DNA from: Streptomyces purpureus
GTDB taxonomy: Bacteria; Actinomycetota; Actinomycetes; Streptomycetales; Streptomycetaceae
Assembly (NCBI RefSeq): GCF_014648195.1
Contig: NZ_BMQQ01000001.1
Coordinates: 418,750 to 482,749, forward strand
Reading direction: 5' to 3'
DNA: 64,000 nt
The notes under the pieces are model-generated. The model was not told where the DNA came from and ran no database searches. It worked only from the letters and a program-made list of their open reading frames with translations. Shown here piece by piece: positions 1 through 8,497 of the stretch. Every line of letters begins with the position of its first letter. The first letter of the stretch is position 1. The position numbers and the translations under genes were made by a program.

Positions 1-620
1 GCACCGGCAAGGTCAAGTGGCGCTACCGGCCCCAGGGCGACTGGAAGGTCGGCAAGGTCCTGTCCGTCGAGCCGCTCGTCGTCACCGAGACCCTCTCCAA
101 GAACGTCCTCACCTGGCGGGCCGTCGCGCTCAACGCCAACGGCACCCGGCGCTCCGTCCCCGACATCGCCAAGTACAAGTTCGACCACTGCGGCGGAGCC
201 GGGGACGCGGGGGAGGGTGCCCAGAACTGCCCGGGCGCCGCCGCCGACGCGACCGGCCTCGCGCTGTCCCAGGGGAACAAGCTCGCCGTCTTCGACCTCG
301 CCAACGGCAAGCTGAGGTGGGCGGTCAAGGCGGACGGCCGGTTCGCCGTCGCCCCGCTGCGGGTGGCCGGCCCCAGCGTGATCGCGTACGTGGCCGCCAC
401 CCCGTCGAAGCCGGGCCTCACCGTCGAGTTCGGGCCGAAGGGCGGCAACCCCAAGAAGCTGCTCAACCACGCCACGCCCGCCCAGAAGGTGGAGTACGAC
501 ATGATGGCGAGCAAGATGGCCTACCGGGACAAGCGGCTGATCATCGCCCCGTCTCTGCTGGACGGGGACGACAAGGTGGACAAGGCCCGGATGCTGTCCT
601 TCGCTCCCGGGCCTTCCTGA
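1..620 (+). CDS. PQQ-like beta-propeller protein, 3' end only
   Basis: The left edge cuts this gene. The frame beginning at base 3 stays open to the TGA at 618-620, giving about 205 C-terminal residues. Propeller-like strand motifs are visible: TGKVKWRY near the edge and later LAVFDLANGKLRWAVK, the W-ended blade typical of PQQ/BamB-type repeats. Actinobacterial proteins of this sort are usually membrane-tethered or secreted, often after a Pro-rich or kinase-like N-terminus, but that part is outside the window. It converges on argS with only 29 bases between the stops. Substrate or partner cannot be told from this fragment. Confidence 0.7.
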   Translation, partial: TGKVKWRYRPQGDWKVGKVLSVEPLVVTETLSKNVLTWRAVALNANGTRRSVPDIAKYKFDHCGGAGDAGEGAQNCPGAAADATGLALSQGNKLAVFDLANGKLRWAVKADGRFAVAPLRVAGPSVIAYVAATPSKPGLTVEFGPKGGNPKKLLNHATPAQKVEYDMMASKMAYRDKRLIIAPSLLDGDDKVDKARMLSFAPGPS

Positions 621-649
621 CCCCGCGTCCCTCAGCCAGGGGCGCCCGG

Positions 650-2416
650 TCAGAGGCGCTCGGGCGTACGGATGCCGAGCAGTGCCATGCCCTGACGGAG
701 GGTGCGGGCGGTCAGGTCGCACAGGAAGAGCCGGTTCTCCACGACCTCCGGCGTGTTGTCCGCGCTCAGCACCTGGCAGTGCGAGTAGAACGCCGTGTAC
801 AGCGAGGCCAGTTGGTACAGATAGGCGGCCAGCTTGTGCGGGGCGTACTCCGCGGCGGCTTCGGCGAGCAGCTCGCCGAAGCCGTCCAGGTGCAGCCCGA
901 GCGCCCGCTCCGCCGGCGCCAGCTCCAGCTCCGGGTGCGCCACCGGCCGGGCGTCGCCGGCCTTGCGCAGGATCGACTGGATACGGGCGTACGCGTACTG
1001 CAGGTAGACGGACGTGTCGCCGTTGAGCGACACCATCTGGTCCAGGTCGAACTTGTAGTCCCGGGCGGCCGACGTCGACAGGTCGGCGTACTTCACCGCG
1101 CCGACACCGACCTGGGCGCCGCGTTCGGCGATCTCCTCCTCGGTGAGGTCCTGGGCCTTCTCGCGTACGACCGCCGTCGCGCGGTCGACCGCCTCGTCGA
1201 GCAGGTCGACCAGCCGGACGGTTTCGCCCTCGCGGGTCTTGAACGGCTTGCCGTCCTTGCCGAGGACCGTGCCGAACGCCAGCTGGACCGCCTTGACCTC
1301 GTCGTTGAGCCAGCCCGCCCGGCGGGCGGTCTCGAAGACCATCCGGAAGTGCAGCGACTGCCGGGCGTCGACGACGTACAGCAGCGTCGACGCCTTCAGG
1401 TTGCCCGCGCGATCCCGGATCGCGGACAGGTCGGTGGCCGCGTAGCCGTACCCGCCGTCGGACTTCTGCACGATCAGCGGCACGGGGTTGCCGTCGGGGC
1501 CCTTGACGTCGTCGAAGAAGACGCAGAGCGCGCCCTCCGACCGCACGGCCACGCCTGATTCCTCCAGGAGCCGGCAGGTCTCCGCCAGCATGGCGTTGTA
1601 GCCGGACTCGCCGATCACGTCGGCGTCGCGGATCTCGACGTCGAGCTTCTCGAAGACCGAGTAGAAGTAGATCTTCGACTCGTCGACGAACCGCTGCCAG
1701 AGGGCGAGGGTCCGCTCGTCACCGGCCTGGAGGTCCACCACCCTGGCCCGGGCCCGGGTCTTGAACTCCTCGTCGGAGTCGAAGAGCGCACGGGACGCCT
1801 TGTACAGCCGGTTCAGGTTGGACATGGCCTCCTCGCCTGAGGCCTCCTCGCGCGCGCCGTGGTCGAGCTCGTGCGGGTGCTCGATCAGGTACTGGATGAG
1901 CATGCCGAACTGCGTGCCCCAGTCGCCGATGTGATGGCGCCGCACCACACGCTCGCCGGTGAACTCCAGGATCTTGACGACCGCGTCGCCGATGATGGAG
2001 TTCCGCAGATGGCCGACGTGCATCTCCTTGGCCACGTTCGGCTGCGCGTAGTCGATCACGGTGATGCCGGGGGCCTTGGCGGACGCGACGCCCAGCCTGT
2101 CCCCGTCGGCGTACCGCGCGGCCAGCGTCTCGGTGATCGCCCGGTCGGAGACCGTGATGTTCAGGAAGCCGGGCCCCGAGACCTCGATCTCCTTGAGCAG
2201 CTCGCCCGTTCCGATCGCCGCCACGACCTTCGCCGCGAGCTCCCGGGGGTTCGCCTTCGCCTTCTTCGCCAGGGCCAGGATGCCGTTGGCCTGGAAGTCG
2301 GCCCGGTCGCTACGTCGCAGCAGGGGGTCGGCGGCACCGGCCTCCGGCAGGGCTGCCGTGAGCGCGGCCGCGAGGTGCTGGTCGACCGTCGAGGCGAGTG
2401 AAGGGACCGAGGCCAT
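650..2416 (-). CDS. argS: Arginyl-tRNA synthetase
   Basis: This 588-residue class I aminoacyl-tRNA synthetase charges tRNA-Arg with arginine in the cytosol. The HIGH-type signature appears as [12 protein letters not shown] after AQPNVAKEM. The KMSK-type loop is the degenerate form usual for ArgRS (GKPFKTREG). The C-terminus is the helical anticodon-binding DALR-type domain, with a [12 protein letters not shown] stretch followed by LYTAFYSHC. The length matches the bacterial family. I start at the ATG complementary to 2414-2416 (MASVPSLAS), because the in-frame extension upstream is not conserved-looking. It is read away from the FAD gene, so 2417-2649 must hold its promoter. Confidence 0.95.
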   Translation of the reverse strand: MASVPSLASTVDQHLAAALTAALPEAGAADPLLRRSDRADFQANGILALAKKAKANPRELAAKVVAAIGTGELLKEIEVSGPGFLNITVSDRAITETLAARYADGDRLGVASAKAPGITVIDYAQPNVAKEMHVGHLRNSIIGDAVVKILEFTGERVVRRHHIGDWGTQFGMLIQYLIEHPHELDHGAREEASGEEAMSNLNRLYKASRALFDSDEEFKTRARARVVDLQAGDERTLALWQRFVDESKIYFYSVFEKLDVEIRDADVIGESGYNAMLAETCRLLEESGVAVRSEGALCVFFDDVKGPDGNPVPLIVQKSDGGYGYAATDLSAIRDRAGNLKASTLLYVVDARQSLHFRMVFETARRAGWLNDEVKAVQLAFGTVLGKDGKPFKTREGETVRLVDLLDEAVDRATAVVREKAQDLTEEEIAERGAQVGVGAVKYADLSTSAARDYKFDLDQMVSLNGDTSVYLQYAYARIQSILRKAGDARPVAHPELELAPAERALGLHLDGFGELLAEAAAEYAPHKLAAYLYQLASLYTAFYSHCQVLSADNTPEVVENRLFLCDLTARTLRQGMALLGIRTPERL

Positions 2417-2649
2417 ACGAGAGTTCCGTTCAGATCGGATACACGAAAGGGATCTGAGAAGTATCACATGTGCCCCCTGATCCAGAGCTCAACGTTTTCG
2501 TCACTCAAGCCAGTTGCGAATGACTTCATTCAGCGAGTGGCGTGTGAATGAGATGGATCACAGTGAGGGGTGTGTGAGCTGCGTCATAGACACCGCCCTG
2601 GCGTCGGAACCAAGATCAACGGCGCGAACAAGTGCACCAGGAGTGGTTA
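2417..2649. promoter_or_regulatory. Divergent intergenic region, argS and the FAD operon
   Basis: These 233 bases separate argS (left) from the FAD/ATP-grasp/methyltransferase operon (right), so they must contain both promoters. The stretch is visibly less GC-rich than the coding DNA around it. A TGTGA/TCACA dyad with a 10-base spacer sits at 2543-2562. An AGGAG ribosome binding site at 2639-2643 lies six bases before the ATG at 2650 and decides that start over the in-frame GTG at 2632. I could not fix -35/-10 boxes with confidence. Confidence 0.55.
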
Positions 2650-4164
2650 ATGAAGCCAGTTGACGTGGCTATTGTTGGTGCCGGCGCTTCGGGCACGGCC
2701 GTACTGGCGGCTTTAGCCCGGGAACAGCGGGGGAACGAAAGGGGAAGCGGCATCGAACCGCTTTCCGTCGCGGTGATCGACCGCGCCGTACGGCAGGGTC
2801 ACGGACGGGTCTACGGGCCGGACCATCCGTGGCTGCTCATGAACACACCGGCCCACGCCCTCTCCATCCTGGGCCACGACAAAGGCCACTTCGTGCGATG
2901 GCTGCGCGACCGGGACCACCAGGACACCGTCCCCGTCGAGCACGCCCACGTGCCCCGGTCCCTGTACGGCGCGTACCTCCAGGAGCAGTTGACGGCCCTG
3001 CTGGCCGGCTGCTGCCCACTCCTGCGGGTGTCGTACCTCGACTCCTGGGTCGAACGCCTGGAGTTGGACCCCGATACCGGCTCTGACCTCGATGAAGAGC
3101 AGGTCGCCGGAGTGCGGCTGCGGCTGGCCGACGGCCGGACGCTGACCGCCCGGAAGGTCGTCCTCGCCACCGGCCCGAGCGCGCCCGACGACCCGTACGG
3201 CCTGCGCGGCCAAGCCGGTTACGTCCACCATCCGTACCCGGCCGCGGAGCGCCTGGGAAGCATCCCGTCCGACCACGACGTCGCCGTCGTCGGCAGCTCC
3301 CTCTCCGCCGTGGACACCGCCCTGACCCTGCGCGAGGCGGGGCACCGCGGCCGCGTCATGATGGTCTCCCGGCGCGGTGTGCTGCCCGAAGTGAAATCCC
3401 ACTACGAGGTCGTGCGGGACGCCTACGAACAGGCGGCGGGCGCCCCGCTTTCCGGGGATGTCACCACCCTGAAATCCGCCCTGGAAGCCTCCCGGGCCTT
3501 CCTGTCCACAGGTGCGCCGGCGAAGGATTCCGTCTCCGCCTTCAAGGATTCGGTACGCCATGCCGAACACCCCACAGCGAACGGATTCGCCCACCGCTAC
3601 TCGACACATCTGGGCATGGATCAGGTCTGGCCGCGTCTGAGCGAGGCGGAAATGCTCGCCTTCATGCGCGCCCACCACGCGGAATTCCTGCACAAGAACG
3701 CGGCCATTCCTCTCGTCAATGGCCGAAAACTGCTGTCCATGATCATGTCGGGAGCGCTGACCGTCCACGGCGCGCTGCTCGCCGTCCGGCCGGACCCGGA
3801 GGGGGGCTTCCGGCTCACCTTCAAGGACGGCGCCACGCGCACCGCCGACAGCGTTGTCAACGCGACCGGCCCGAGCCGGTACCTGGTCGCCCCCGGCGCG
3901 CGCCATCTCTACGCGCACCTGCTCCACGAGGGCCGGCTGCGGGAACTGTCCACCGGCGGCGCCCGGGTGACGTACCCCGACGGTGCGCTGATCGGCCGGG
4001 ACGGGCAGCCCGTGCCCGGCCTGCACGCCGTCGGCCACCCCACCATCGGCAGCCACCCCTACATCAACAACGTCGAACTCATCGTCTCCAACTCCGCGCT
4101 GGTGGCCCGGGCCGTGTGCCGTGACCTCCAGCGCGGCCGAACGGCCGCGAGGACTCTGCTGTGA
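2650..4164 (+). CDS. FAD/NAD(P)-binding oxidoreductase (NAD_binding_9-like)
   Basis: A 504-residue flavoprotein with two dinucleotide folds. The first is at the N-terminus (VAIVGAGASGTAVLAAL, residues 7-23). The second is near residue 215 (VAVVGSSLSAVDTAL), as in the FAD/NAD(P)-binding families related to lysine/ornithine N-hydroxylases and HpyO-type monooxygenases. The C-terminal part carries NATGPSRYL and the HPTIGSHPYINNVE block typical of this group. The reaction is unknown; flavin-dependent oxidation or N-hydroxylation of a small substrate is an inference. Its stop overlaps the GTG of the ATP-grasp gene (GTGA, 4161-4164), so translation is coupled. Leucine 22 is a TTA codon, which in Streptomyces makes translation depend on the bldA tRNA. 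The first codons are AT-richer than the neighbours. Confidence 0.75.
   Translation: MKPVDVAIVGAGASGTAVLAALAREQRGNERGSGIEPLSVAVIDRAVRQGHGRVYGPDHPWLLMNTPAHALSILGHDKGHFVRWLRDRDHQDTVPVEHAHVPRSLYGAYLQEQLTALLAGCCPLLRVSYLDSWVERLELDPDTGSDLDEEQVAGVRLRLADGRTLTARKVVLATGPSAPDDPYGLRGQAGYVHHPYPAAERLGSIPSDHDVAVVGSSLSAVDTALTLREAGHRGRVMMVSRRGVLPEVKSHYEVVRDAYEQAAGAPLSGDVTTLKSALEASRAFLSTGAPAKDSVSAFKDSVRHAEHPTANGFAHRYSTHLGMDQVWPRLSEAEMLAFMRAHHAEFLHKNAAIPLVNGRKLLSMIMSGALTVHGALLAVRPDPEGGFRLTFKDGATRTADSVVNATGPSRYLVAPGARHLYAHLLHEGRLRELSTGGARVTYPDGALIGRDGQPVPGLHAVGHPTIGSHPYINNVELIVSNSALVARAVCRDLQRGRTAARTLL
2713..2715 (+). promoter_or_regulatory. In-frame TTA codon (bldA-type control point)
   Basis: Codon 22 of the FAD oxidoreductase is TTA (reading gcg gct TTA gcc cgg). 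TTA is the rarest codon in Streptomyces and is read by the bldA tRNA, which accumulates late in growth. It is the only in-frame TTA I noticed in any convincing gene of this window. Because the three genes overlap, poor reading here should also reduce the two downstream genes. Confidence 0.8.
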
Positions 4165-5447
4165 CTGGAACCGACCCCCGTATCTGTGTTGTGGACGGCA
4201 TCTCCACCGGCCTCCATCTGGCGCGGGAACTGCGCGCCCGCGGCTTCGAGTGCGCACATGTCGCCAGCGGTCCCGGCTACCGGCACGTGCCCGGCACCGA
4301 GGAAGGCAAGGAGCTGTACGCGGCCTCCTTCGTCCTGGAGGACGCGACGGACGTCGAACGGCTCGTACGGGACCTGCGCGCCTGGGGGCCCGTCCATGTG
4401 ACGGCCGGCAGCGAGCCGGGCGTCGAGCTCGCCGACCGGCTGTGCGAGGAGCTCGGCACGGCCGCGGGCAACTCCGCCGCCACCACCGTCTGGCGACGCG
4501 ACAAGTACGCCATGCACGAGCGGCTCCGCGAGGTCGGTCTGCCGCACGCCCGCCAGATCCGTACCGCCGAGCGGGACGCCGCCGCCGCGTGGCTGAGCGC
4601 CCACGGCTCCTATCCCGTCGTCGTGAAGCCCCTCGACAGCTCGTGCAGCGACGGCGTGCAGGTCTGCGACAGCCTCGGCCACGCGCTCGCCGCCTTCGAC
4701 TCCCTGCTCGGCCGGCGCAATCTGATCGGGCGGGTCAACGACGAGATCCTCGTCCAGGAGTACCTCTCCGGGACGCAGTACTTCGTCAACACCGTCAGCT
4801 GGGACGGCGAGCACTACGTCAGCGACATCTGGCGGCTGGAGCGCCGGCCGCGGCCCGGCGGCGCGTTCCTCTTCGAGAGCATGACGCTGCGGCCGAGCGA
4901 CGGGGAGGTCGAGACGGCGCTGCGGACGTACACGGTCGCGGCGCTCGACGCCCTCGGCTTCCGCCACGGCGCCGCGCACTGCGAGGTCATGTGGACACCG
5001 GACGGCCCGGTGCTGGTCGAGGCCAACGCCCGGCTGATGGGCGCCTCCATCGACAGCGCGACCTTCACCAGGGCGCTGGGGCACACCCAGACGGGCGTGC
5101 TGGCCGACGCGTACGCCGACCCGGCGGCGTTCCGGGCGAAGCTCGCGGCCGGCCCGTACATCCTGCGTGAGCATCTCGCCGAGGCCTCGTTCCTGTTCAG
5201 CCGGACCGGCCGGCTCAGCGGCTTTCCCGGCCGCAGGGCGATCGAGGAACTGCCCTCGTTCCACAGCTTCGTCGGCGTCCCCGAGACCGGCACGCCCGTC
5301 ACGCAGACCGTCGACACTCTCGGCACCCCCGGCTACGCCTACTTCCTGCACCCCGACCGCTCTGTCGTGGAGCGCGACGCCCGTACCGTCCAGGAGTGGC
5401 AGCGGGCGGACACCCTGTTCACCATCAGCGAGGAGATCGCATCATGA
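4161..5447 (+). CDS. ATP-grasp ligase
   Basis: A 428-residue ATP-grasp protein of the kind that activates a carboxylate as acyl phosphate and joins it to an amine, as in L-amino-acid ligases. Visible parts are an N-terminal pre-ATP-grasp domain, then DKYAMHERLREVGLPHARQ (about residue 114), the ATP-binding strand PVVVKPLDSSCSDG (about 153), EILVQEYLSGTQYF (about 194) and the metal-binding end VLVEANARLMG (about 285). A further C-terminal domain of about 110 residues follows. It starts with GTG overlapping the FAD gene stop and ends in an ATGA overlap with the methyltransferase, so the three proteins are made together. The likely role is amide or peptide bond formation in a small natural product; the substrates cannot be read from the sequence. 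Confidence 0.8.
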   Translation: MTGTDPRICVVDGISTGLHLARELRARGFECAHVASGPGYRHVPGTEEGKELYAASFVLEDATDVERLVRDLRAWGPVHVTAGSEPGVELADRLCEELGTAAGNSAATTVWRRDKYAMHERLREVGLPHARQIRTAERDAAAAWLSAHGSYPVVVKPLDSSCSDGVQVCDSLGHALAAFDSLLGRRNLIGRVNDEILVQEYLSGTQYFVNTVSWDGEHYVSDIWRLERRPRPGGAFLFESMTLRPSDGEVETALRTYTVAALDALGFRHGAAHCEVMWTPDGPVLVEANARLMGASIDSATFTRALGHTQTGVLADAYADPAAFRAKLAAGPYILREHLAEASFLFSRTGRLSGFPGRRAIEELPSFHSFVGVPETGTPVTQTVDTLGTPGYAYFLHPDRSVVERDARTVQEWQRADTLFTISEEIAS

Positions 5448-6070
5448 CCGGCCCCAGCACCCACTCGCCCGTCCCTCCGGGCACGTTCGACCTCGAACGG
5501 TTCAACACGCACACCCCCGAGGCGCTGCCCGGCATCGTCAAGGACACCGAGGCACTCGGCTTCGACATGTCCTGCTTCCCCGGCGCCGGACATCTGCTGC
5601 GCTTCCTCGCCTCGACCAAGCCGGGCGGCCGCTTCCTGGAGATCGGCACCGGCACGGGCGTCGGCGCGTCCTGGATCCGCTCCGGCATGGACGCGGGCGC
5701 GACCCTGGTCTCGGTGGAGATCGACGACACCCTCGCCGCGGTGGCCCGCGAACACCTCGGGCACGACGAGCGGATCGAGTTCGTCACCGCCGACGGCGCG
5801 GCGTTCCTGCGGGACCAGCGGCCCGGCACCTTCGACCTGATCTTCGCGGACACCGTCCCCGGCAAGTACGAACTCGTCCGGGAGACGCTGCGGCTGCTGA
5901 AGCCGGGCGGCATCTACGCGGTCGACGACATGCTGCCGCAGGACGACTGGCCCGAGGACCACTACCCGCTCGCGGAGGGCATGGTGAACGGTCTGGTGGC
6001 GCTGGACGGTGTGGCTGCGGTCGGTCTCAACTGGTCGAGCGGCCTGGCCCTCTTCACGGTCTCCGCCTGA
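5444..6070 (+). CDS. SAM-dependent O-methyltransferase (COMT-like)
   Basis: A 208-residue class I methyltransferase. Motif I is FLEIGTGTGVGASWI (about residues 64-78), the acidic ribose-binding end is SVEIDD, and FDLIFADTVPGKYE is the post-motif strand where family-3 O-methyltransferases carry their catalytic or metal site. The length fits small catechol-type or free-standing enzymes. The ATG lies inside the stop of the ATP-grasp gene (ATGA). With the upstream oxidoreductase and ligase it gives an oxidise-ligate-methylate set, so I infer it modifies the product of that pathway. The stop codon lies in a 15-base tandem repeat. Confidence 0.8.
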   Translation: MTGPSTHSPVPPGTFDLERFNTHTPEALPGIVKDTEALGFDMSCFPGAGHLLRFLASTKPGGRFLEIGTGTGVGASWIRSGMDAGATLVSVEIDDTLAAVAREHLGHDERIEFVTADGAAFLRDQRPGTFDLIFADTVPGKYELVRETLRLLKPGGIYAVDDMLPQDDWPEDHYPLAEGMVNGLVALDGVAAVGLNWSSGLALFTVSA

Positions 6071-6100
6071 ACGGTCTCCGCCTGAACAGCGTCCGCGTGA
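6056..6100 (+). repeat. 15-base tandem repeat across the methyltransferase stop
   Basis: The unit ACGGTCTCCGCCTGA occurs twice exactly (6056-6070 and 6071-6085), followed by a third copy with four mismatches at 6086-6100. Every copy ends in TGA in the same frame, so the first ends the gene and the next two are redundant stops. It looks like slippage duplication of the gene end. Confidence 0.85.
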
Positions 6101-6112
6101 CCTGAACTGACC

Positions 6113-6134
6113 GGCCGGGCTGAACATCCCCGGC
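6113..6134 (+). terminator. Weak hairpin after the three-gene operon
   Basis: A GGCCGGG/CCCGGCC stem of seven pairs (6113-6119 and 6128-6134) with an eight-base loop lies 42 bases after the operon and before the protease gene. There is no U tract, which is normal for this GC content. It is a possible terminator only. Confidence 0.4.
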
Positions 6135-6194
6135 CCCTCGCACGTACAGACGGGCGGGCCCTGATGGGCAGGCCCGGATGGCGAGGGGGCTGAG

Positions 6195-7655
6195 ATGAGG
6201 CACGCGCGACGGTCCTTGCGGCGGCTGATGCGGTTCGCGGCCGCCGGTGGGGTGGTCTGCGGCTCGCTGATGGTCACGCACGCCGTGGCGAACGAACCGC
6301 CGGGCGCGGCGCCGGGGCAGGTGACGTACGCGGCCGGCCCGGTCGGCGGTGGCCCGGCGCCCGCCGTCACGGAGGTCGTGCGGCGGCTCGGTGACGCCCG
6401 GACCGCGGGCAGTTGGGCGGGGGCCGACGGCCGGCCCGTCGTCGCGGTGACCGACGCGGGTGCGGCCGCGGAGGCACGGCGGGCCGGCGCCACCGTCAAA
6501 CGCGTACGCCACAGCATGGACACCCTCCGCGCCGCGACCGAGAGCCTCGGCGCCGAGCCGAGGGTACCGGGCACGGCCTGGGCGGTGGACTACGCCGCCA
6601 ACCAGGTCGTGGTACGCGCCGACACCACCGTCTCCGCCGACGACTGGTCGCGCCTGTCCGGCGTGGCGGAGCGGACCGGCGGCGTGGTGCGGATGGAGCG
6701 GACCACAGGGGCGTTCACCACCCGGGTGAACGCCGCCGCGCCCATCTTCGCGAGCGGCGGCCGGTGTTCGGCCGGGTTCAACGTCACCGACGGCCGGGAC
6801 GTGTACGTCCTGACGGCCGGGCACTGCGGCCCCGCGGGGACGGCCTGGTTCCAGAACTCCGACGGCTCCCGCCTGCTCGGCACCACCGTCACCGCCGACT
6901 TCCCGGGCAGCGACTTCGCGCTCGTACGGTACGAGCGGGGCGCGCCGCTGGGCGGCGCCGACGTCGTCGCCATCGGCGGCGGGCGCGGCGTACGGATCAC
7001 CGGCGCTGCCGACCCGGTCGTCGGGCAGCGGGTCTTCCGCAGCGGCAGTACGACCGGCCTGCGCGACGGGCGGGTGACCGCGCTCAACGCCACCGTCAAC
7101 TACCCCGAGGGCACGGTCACCGGCTTGACCGAGACCACCGTCTGCGCCGAACGCGGCGACAGCGGAGGGCCGTTGTTCGCGCAGGGCCTCGCCCTCGGCC
7201 TGACCTCGGGCGGCAACGGCGACTGCGCGCGCGGCGGGGTCACGTACTTCCAGCCGGCAGTGAAGACGATGCGCGCCCTCGGGGTACGGCCGGTCGCGCT
7301 GCCGGGGTCTCAGGAGGGCGGAACCGGGGAGCAGGGCGGCGGCTCCCCGGCGGCCCCGTCGTCGAACCCCCCGGCCTCGCCGCCGGCCGGCACTCCGGTC
7401 ACCACCGCGCCCTCGCCCGAGGCGCCCGCCGTGCCCGGCGCCCAGGGAGCCCCGCCCGGCGGTCCGGCCGGGGCGGCCGGGTCGGGTCCGGGCACCGTCT
7501 CCGGGATCGCGGACGGTTTCGGGCCGCTCGGGGGAGTGGCGCCGGGGCTCGCGGTGATCGCGGTGAGTGTGGTGCTGTTCCTGATCAGCCGGTGGCTCAG
7601 GAACAGCCAGGGGAGGCGGGACTACCGCGACCTCTACTCGCAGACATGGGCCTGA
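6195..7655 (+). CDS. Membrane-anchored S1-family serine protease
   Basis: A 486-residue chymotrypsin-fold protease of the streptogrisin/alpha-lytic type. The N-terminus is a signal sequence (Arg-rich start, then AAAGGVVCGSLMVTHAVA). Residues about 35-180 form a pro-region. The catalytic triad is visible as H210 in LTAGHC, D240 in GSDFALVRY and S323 in ERGDSGGP, with cysteine pairs near C191/C211 and C317/C344. A Pro/Gly/Ala-rich linker (about 370-440) leads to a C-terminal hydrophobic helix (APGLAVIAVSVVLFLISRW) and a short basic tail, so the enzyme should stay on the outer face of the membrane, unlike the secreted family members. RBS-like GAGGGGG precedes the ATG. It is transcribed alone. 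Confidence 0.88.
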   Translation: MRHARRSLRRLMRFAAAGGVVCGSLMVTHAVANEPPGAAPGQVTYAAGPVGGGPAPAVTEVVRRLGDARTAGSWAGADGRPVVAVTDAGAAAEARRAGATVKRVRHSMDTLRAATESLGAEPRVPGTAWAVDYAANQVVVRADTTVSADDWSRLSGVAERTGGVVRMERTTGAFTTRVNAAAPIFASGGRCSAGFNVTDGRDVYVLTAGHCGPAGTAWFQNSDGSRLLGTTVTADFPGSDFALVRYERGAPLGGADVVAIGGGRGVRITGAADPVVGQRVFRSGSTTGLRDGRVTALNATVNYPEGTVTGLTETTVCAERGDSGGPLFAQGLALGLTSGGNGDCARGGVTYFQPAVKTMRALGVRPVALPGSQEGGTGEQGGGSPAAPSSNPPASPPAGTPVTTAPSPEAPAVPGAQGAPPGGPAGAAGSGPGTVSGIADGFGPLGGVAPGLAVIAVSVVLFLISRWLRNSQGRRDYRDLYSQTWA

Positions 7656-7739
7656 GGCGGAGCCGGCACCGCGGCCCGGGTACCGCATCCGTACGCCGTC
7701 CGGATGCGGCCGCGCCGCTCCGGACGGAGGGTGGGCGGC

Positions 7740-7961
7740 ATGGACCAGCATCCGCCCGTGATCGTGTATCCGACGTCCGAGACCGGCGGCCGCCGCGTGC
7801 GGGTCGACGGGGCGATCCTCGGCCTGGCGCACAGCGTCGCCGATGTCGTGGACCTGCTGGCCGGGGTGGGTCTTGAGCTCAGCCCGGACGACGTGGTCAC
7901 CTCACGGCTGATCGAGTGGCGCGGTGGCGGTCCGGGCGTCTGGGCCGAGTCACCCAGCTGA
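7740..7961 (+). CDS. Small conserved-looking protein, unknown
   Basis: A 73-residue acidic protein (MDQHPPVIVYPTSETGG...). I chose the ATG at 7740 because GGAGG sits at 7726-7730; an in-frame ATG 36 bases upstream lacks one. There is no signal peptide, membrane segment or motif I recognise. The pattern (strand, basic GRRVRVDG, helix AHSVADVVDLLAG, ending in an EWRGGGPGVW segment) suggests a small folded alpha/beta domain. It follows the protease by 84 bases on the same strand and may share its transcript. Confidence 0.6.
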   Translation: MDQHPPVIVYPTSETGGRRVRVDGAILGLAHSVADVVDLLAGVGLELSPDDVVTSRLIEWRGGGPGVWAESPS

Positions 7962-8004
7962 GCCGAAGTCAGACCCGAGGTCAGAGCCCAGGTCGGGCGG
8001 AAAT

Positions 8005-8424
8005 TCAGAGCCGGGAGCTCCCCTCAGAAGCCCACCCGAGCTCGCCCGCCTCCTCCGCCAGGGTGAACGAGTGCCCGGCCGGGTCGCTGTACAGCCGCTC
8101 GCCGTCGCGCCGCGTGGGTTCCCCGGCGCTCACAGGGCGGGCTCCCAGGCCCACCGCCTCGCGCTCGGCCTCGTCGAGGCCGCCGCGCGGGACGAGGATC
8201 CTCACATGGGCCTGCTGGGAGTCGTCCGGCCGGGGCCAGCTCGGCGGGGCGTAGCCGTGGTCGCGGCGGACGGCCAGGAGGGTCCCGCCCCGGCCGACGA
8301 CCTCGACGAGGTCGGGGTCGGGCGCCCGGCGCGCCTCGGCGTCGAGCAGGGTGGCGTAGAAGGCGGCCAGCGGTTCGGGATCGGCGCAGTCCAGGACAAG
8401 AACGATCGTCTTCGGCAGGCTCAT
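8005..8424 (-). CDS. VOC/glyoxalase-like protein
   Basis: A 139-residue single-domain member of the vicinal oxygen chelate superfamily. The N-terminal strand IVLVLDCADPEPLAAFY and the closing strand RLYSDPAGHSFTLAEE are the standard ends of a glyoxalase-like fold. A conserved H in DPAGHSF is present, but the paired N-terminal metal ligand is replaced by D/A, so it may not be a metal enzyme. The substrate is unknown. It lies 73 bases downstream of alkB on the same strand and may be co-transcribed with it. Confidence 0.75.
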   Translation of the reverse strand: MSLPKTIVLVLDCADPEPLAAFYATLLDAEARRAPDPDLVEVVGRGGTLLAVRRDHGYAPPSWPRPDDSQQAHVRILVPRGGLDEAEREAVGLGARPVSAGEPTRRDGERLYSDPAGHSFTLAEEAGELGWASEGSSRL

Positions 8425-8497
8425 GGCCCTCGGCTACCCGCGGGCCGCCGTCTCACGCCGGTACGGCGGCCGCCCGCGCCGCGAGTCCCGCACGTCG

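Noticed and set aside
2543..2562. TGTGA/TCACA dyad as a Crp-type site upstream of the FAD operon.
   Set aside because: The spacer is 10 bases, not the 6 of Crp sites, and Streptomyces Crp sites are otherwise different. It is kept only as a dyad.
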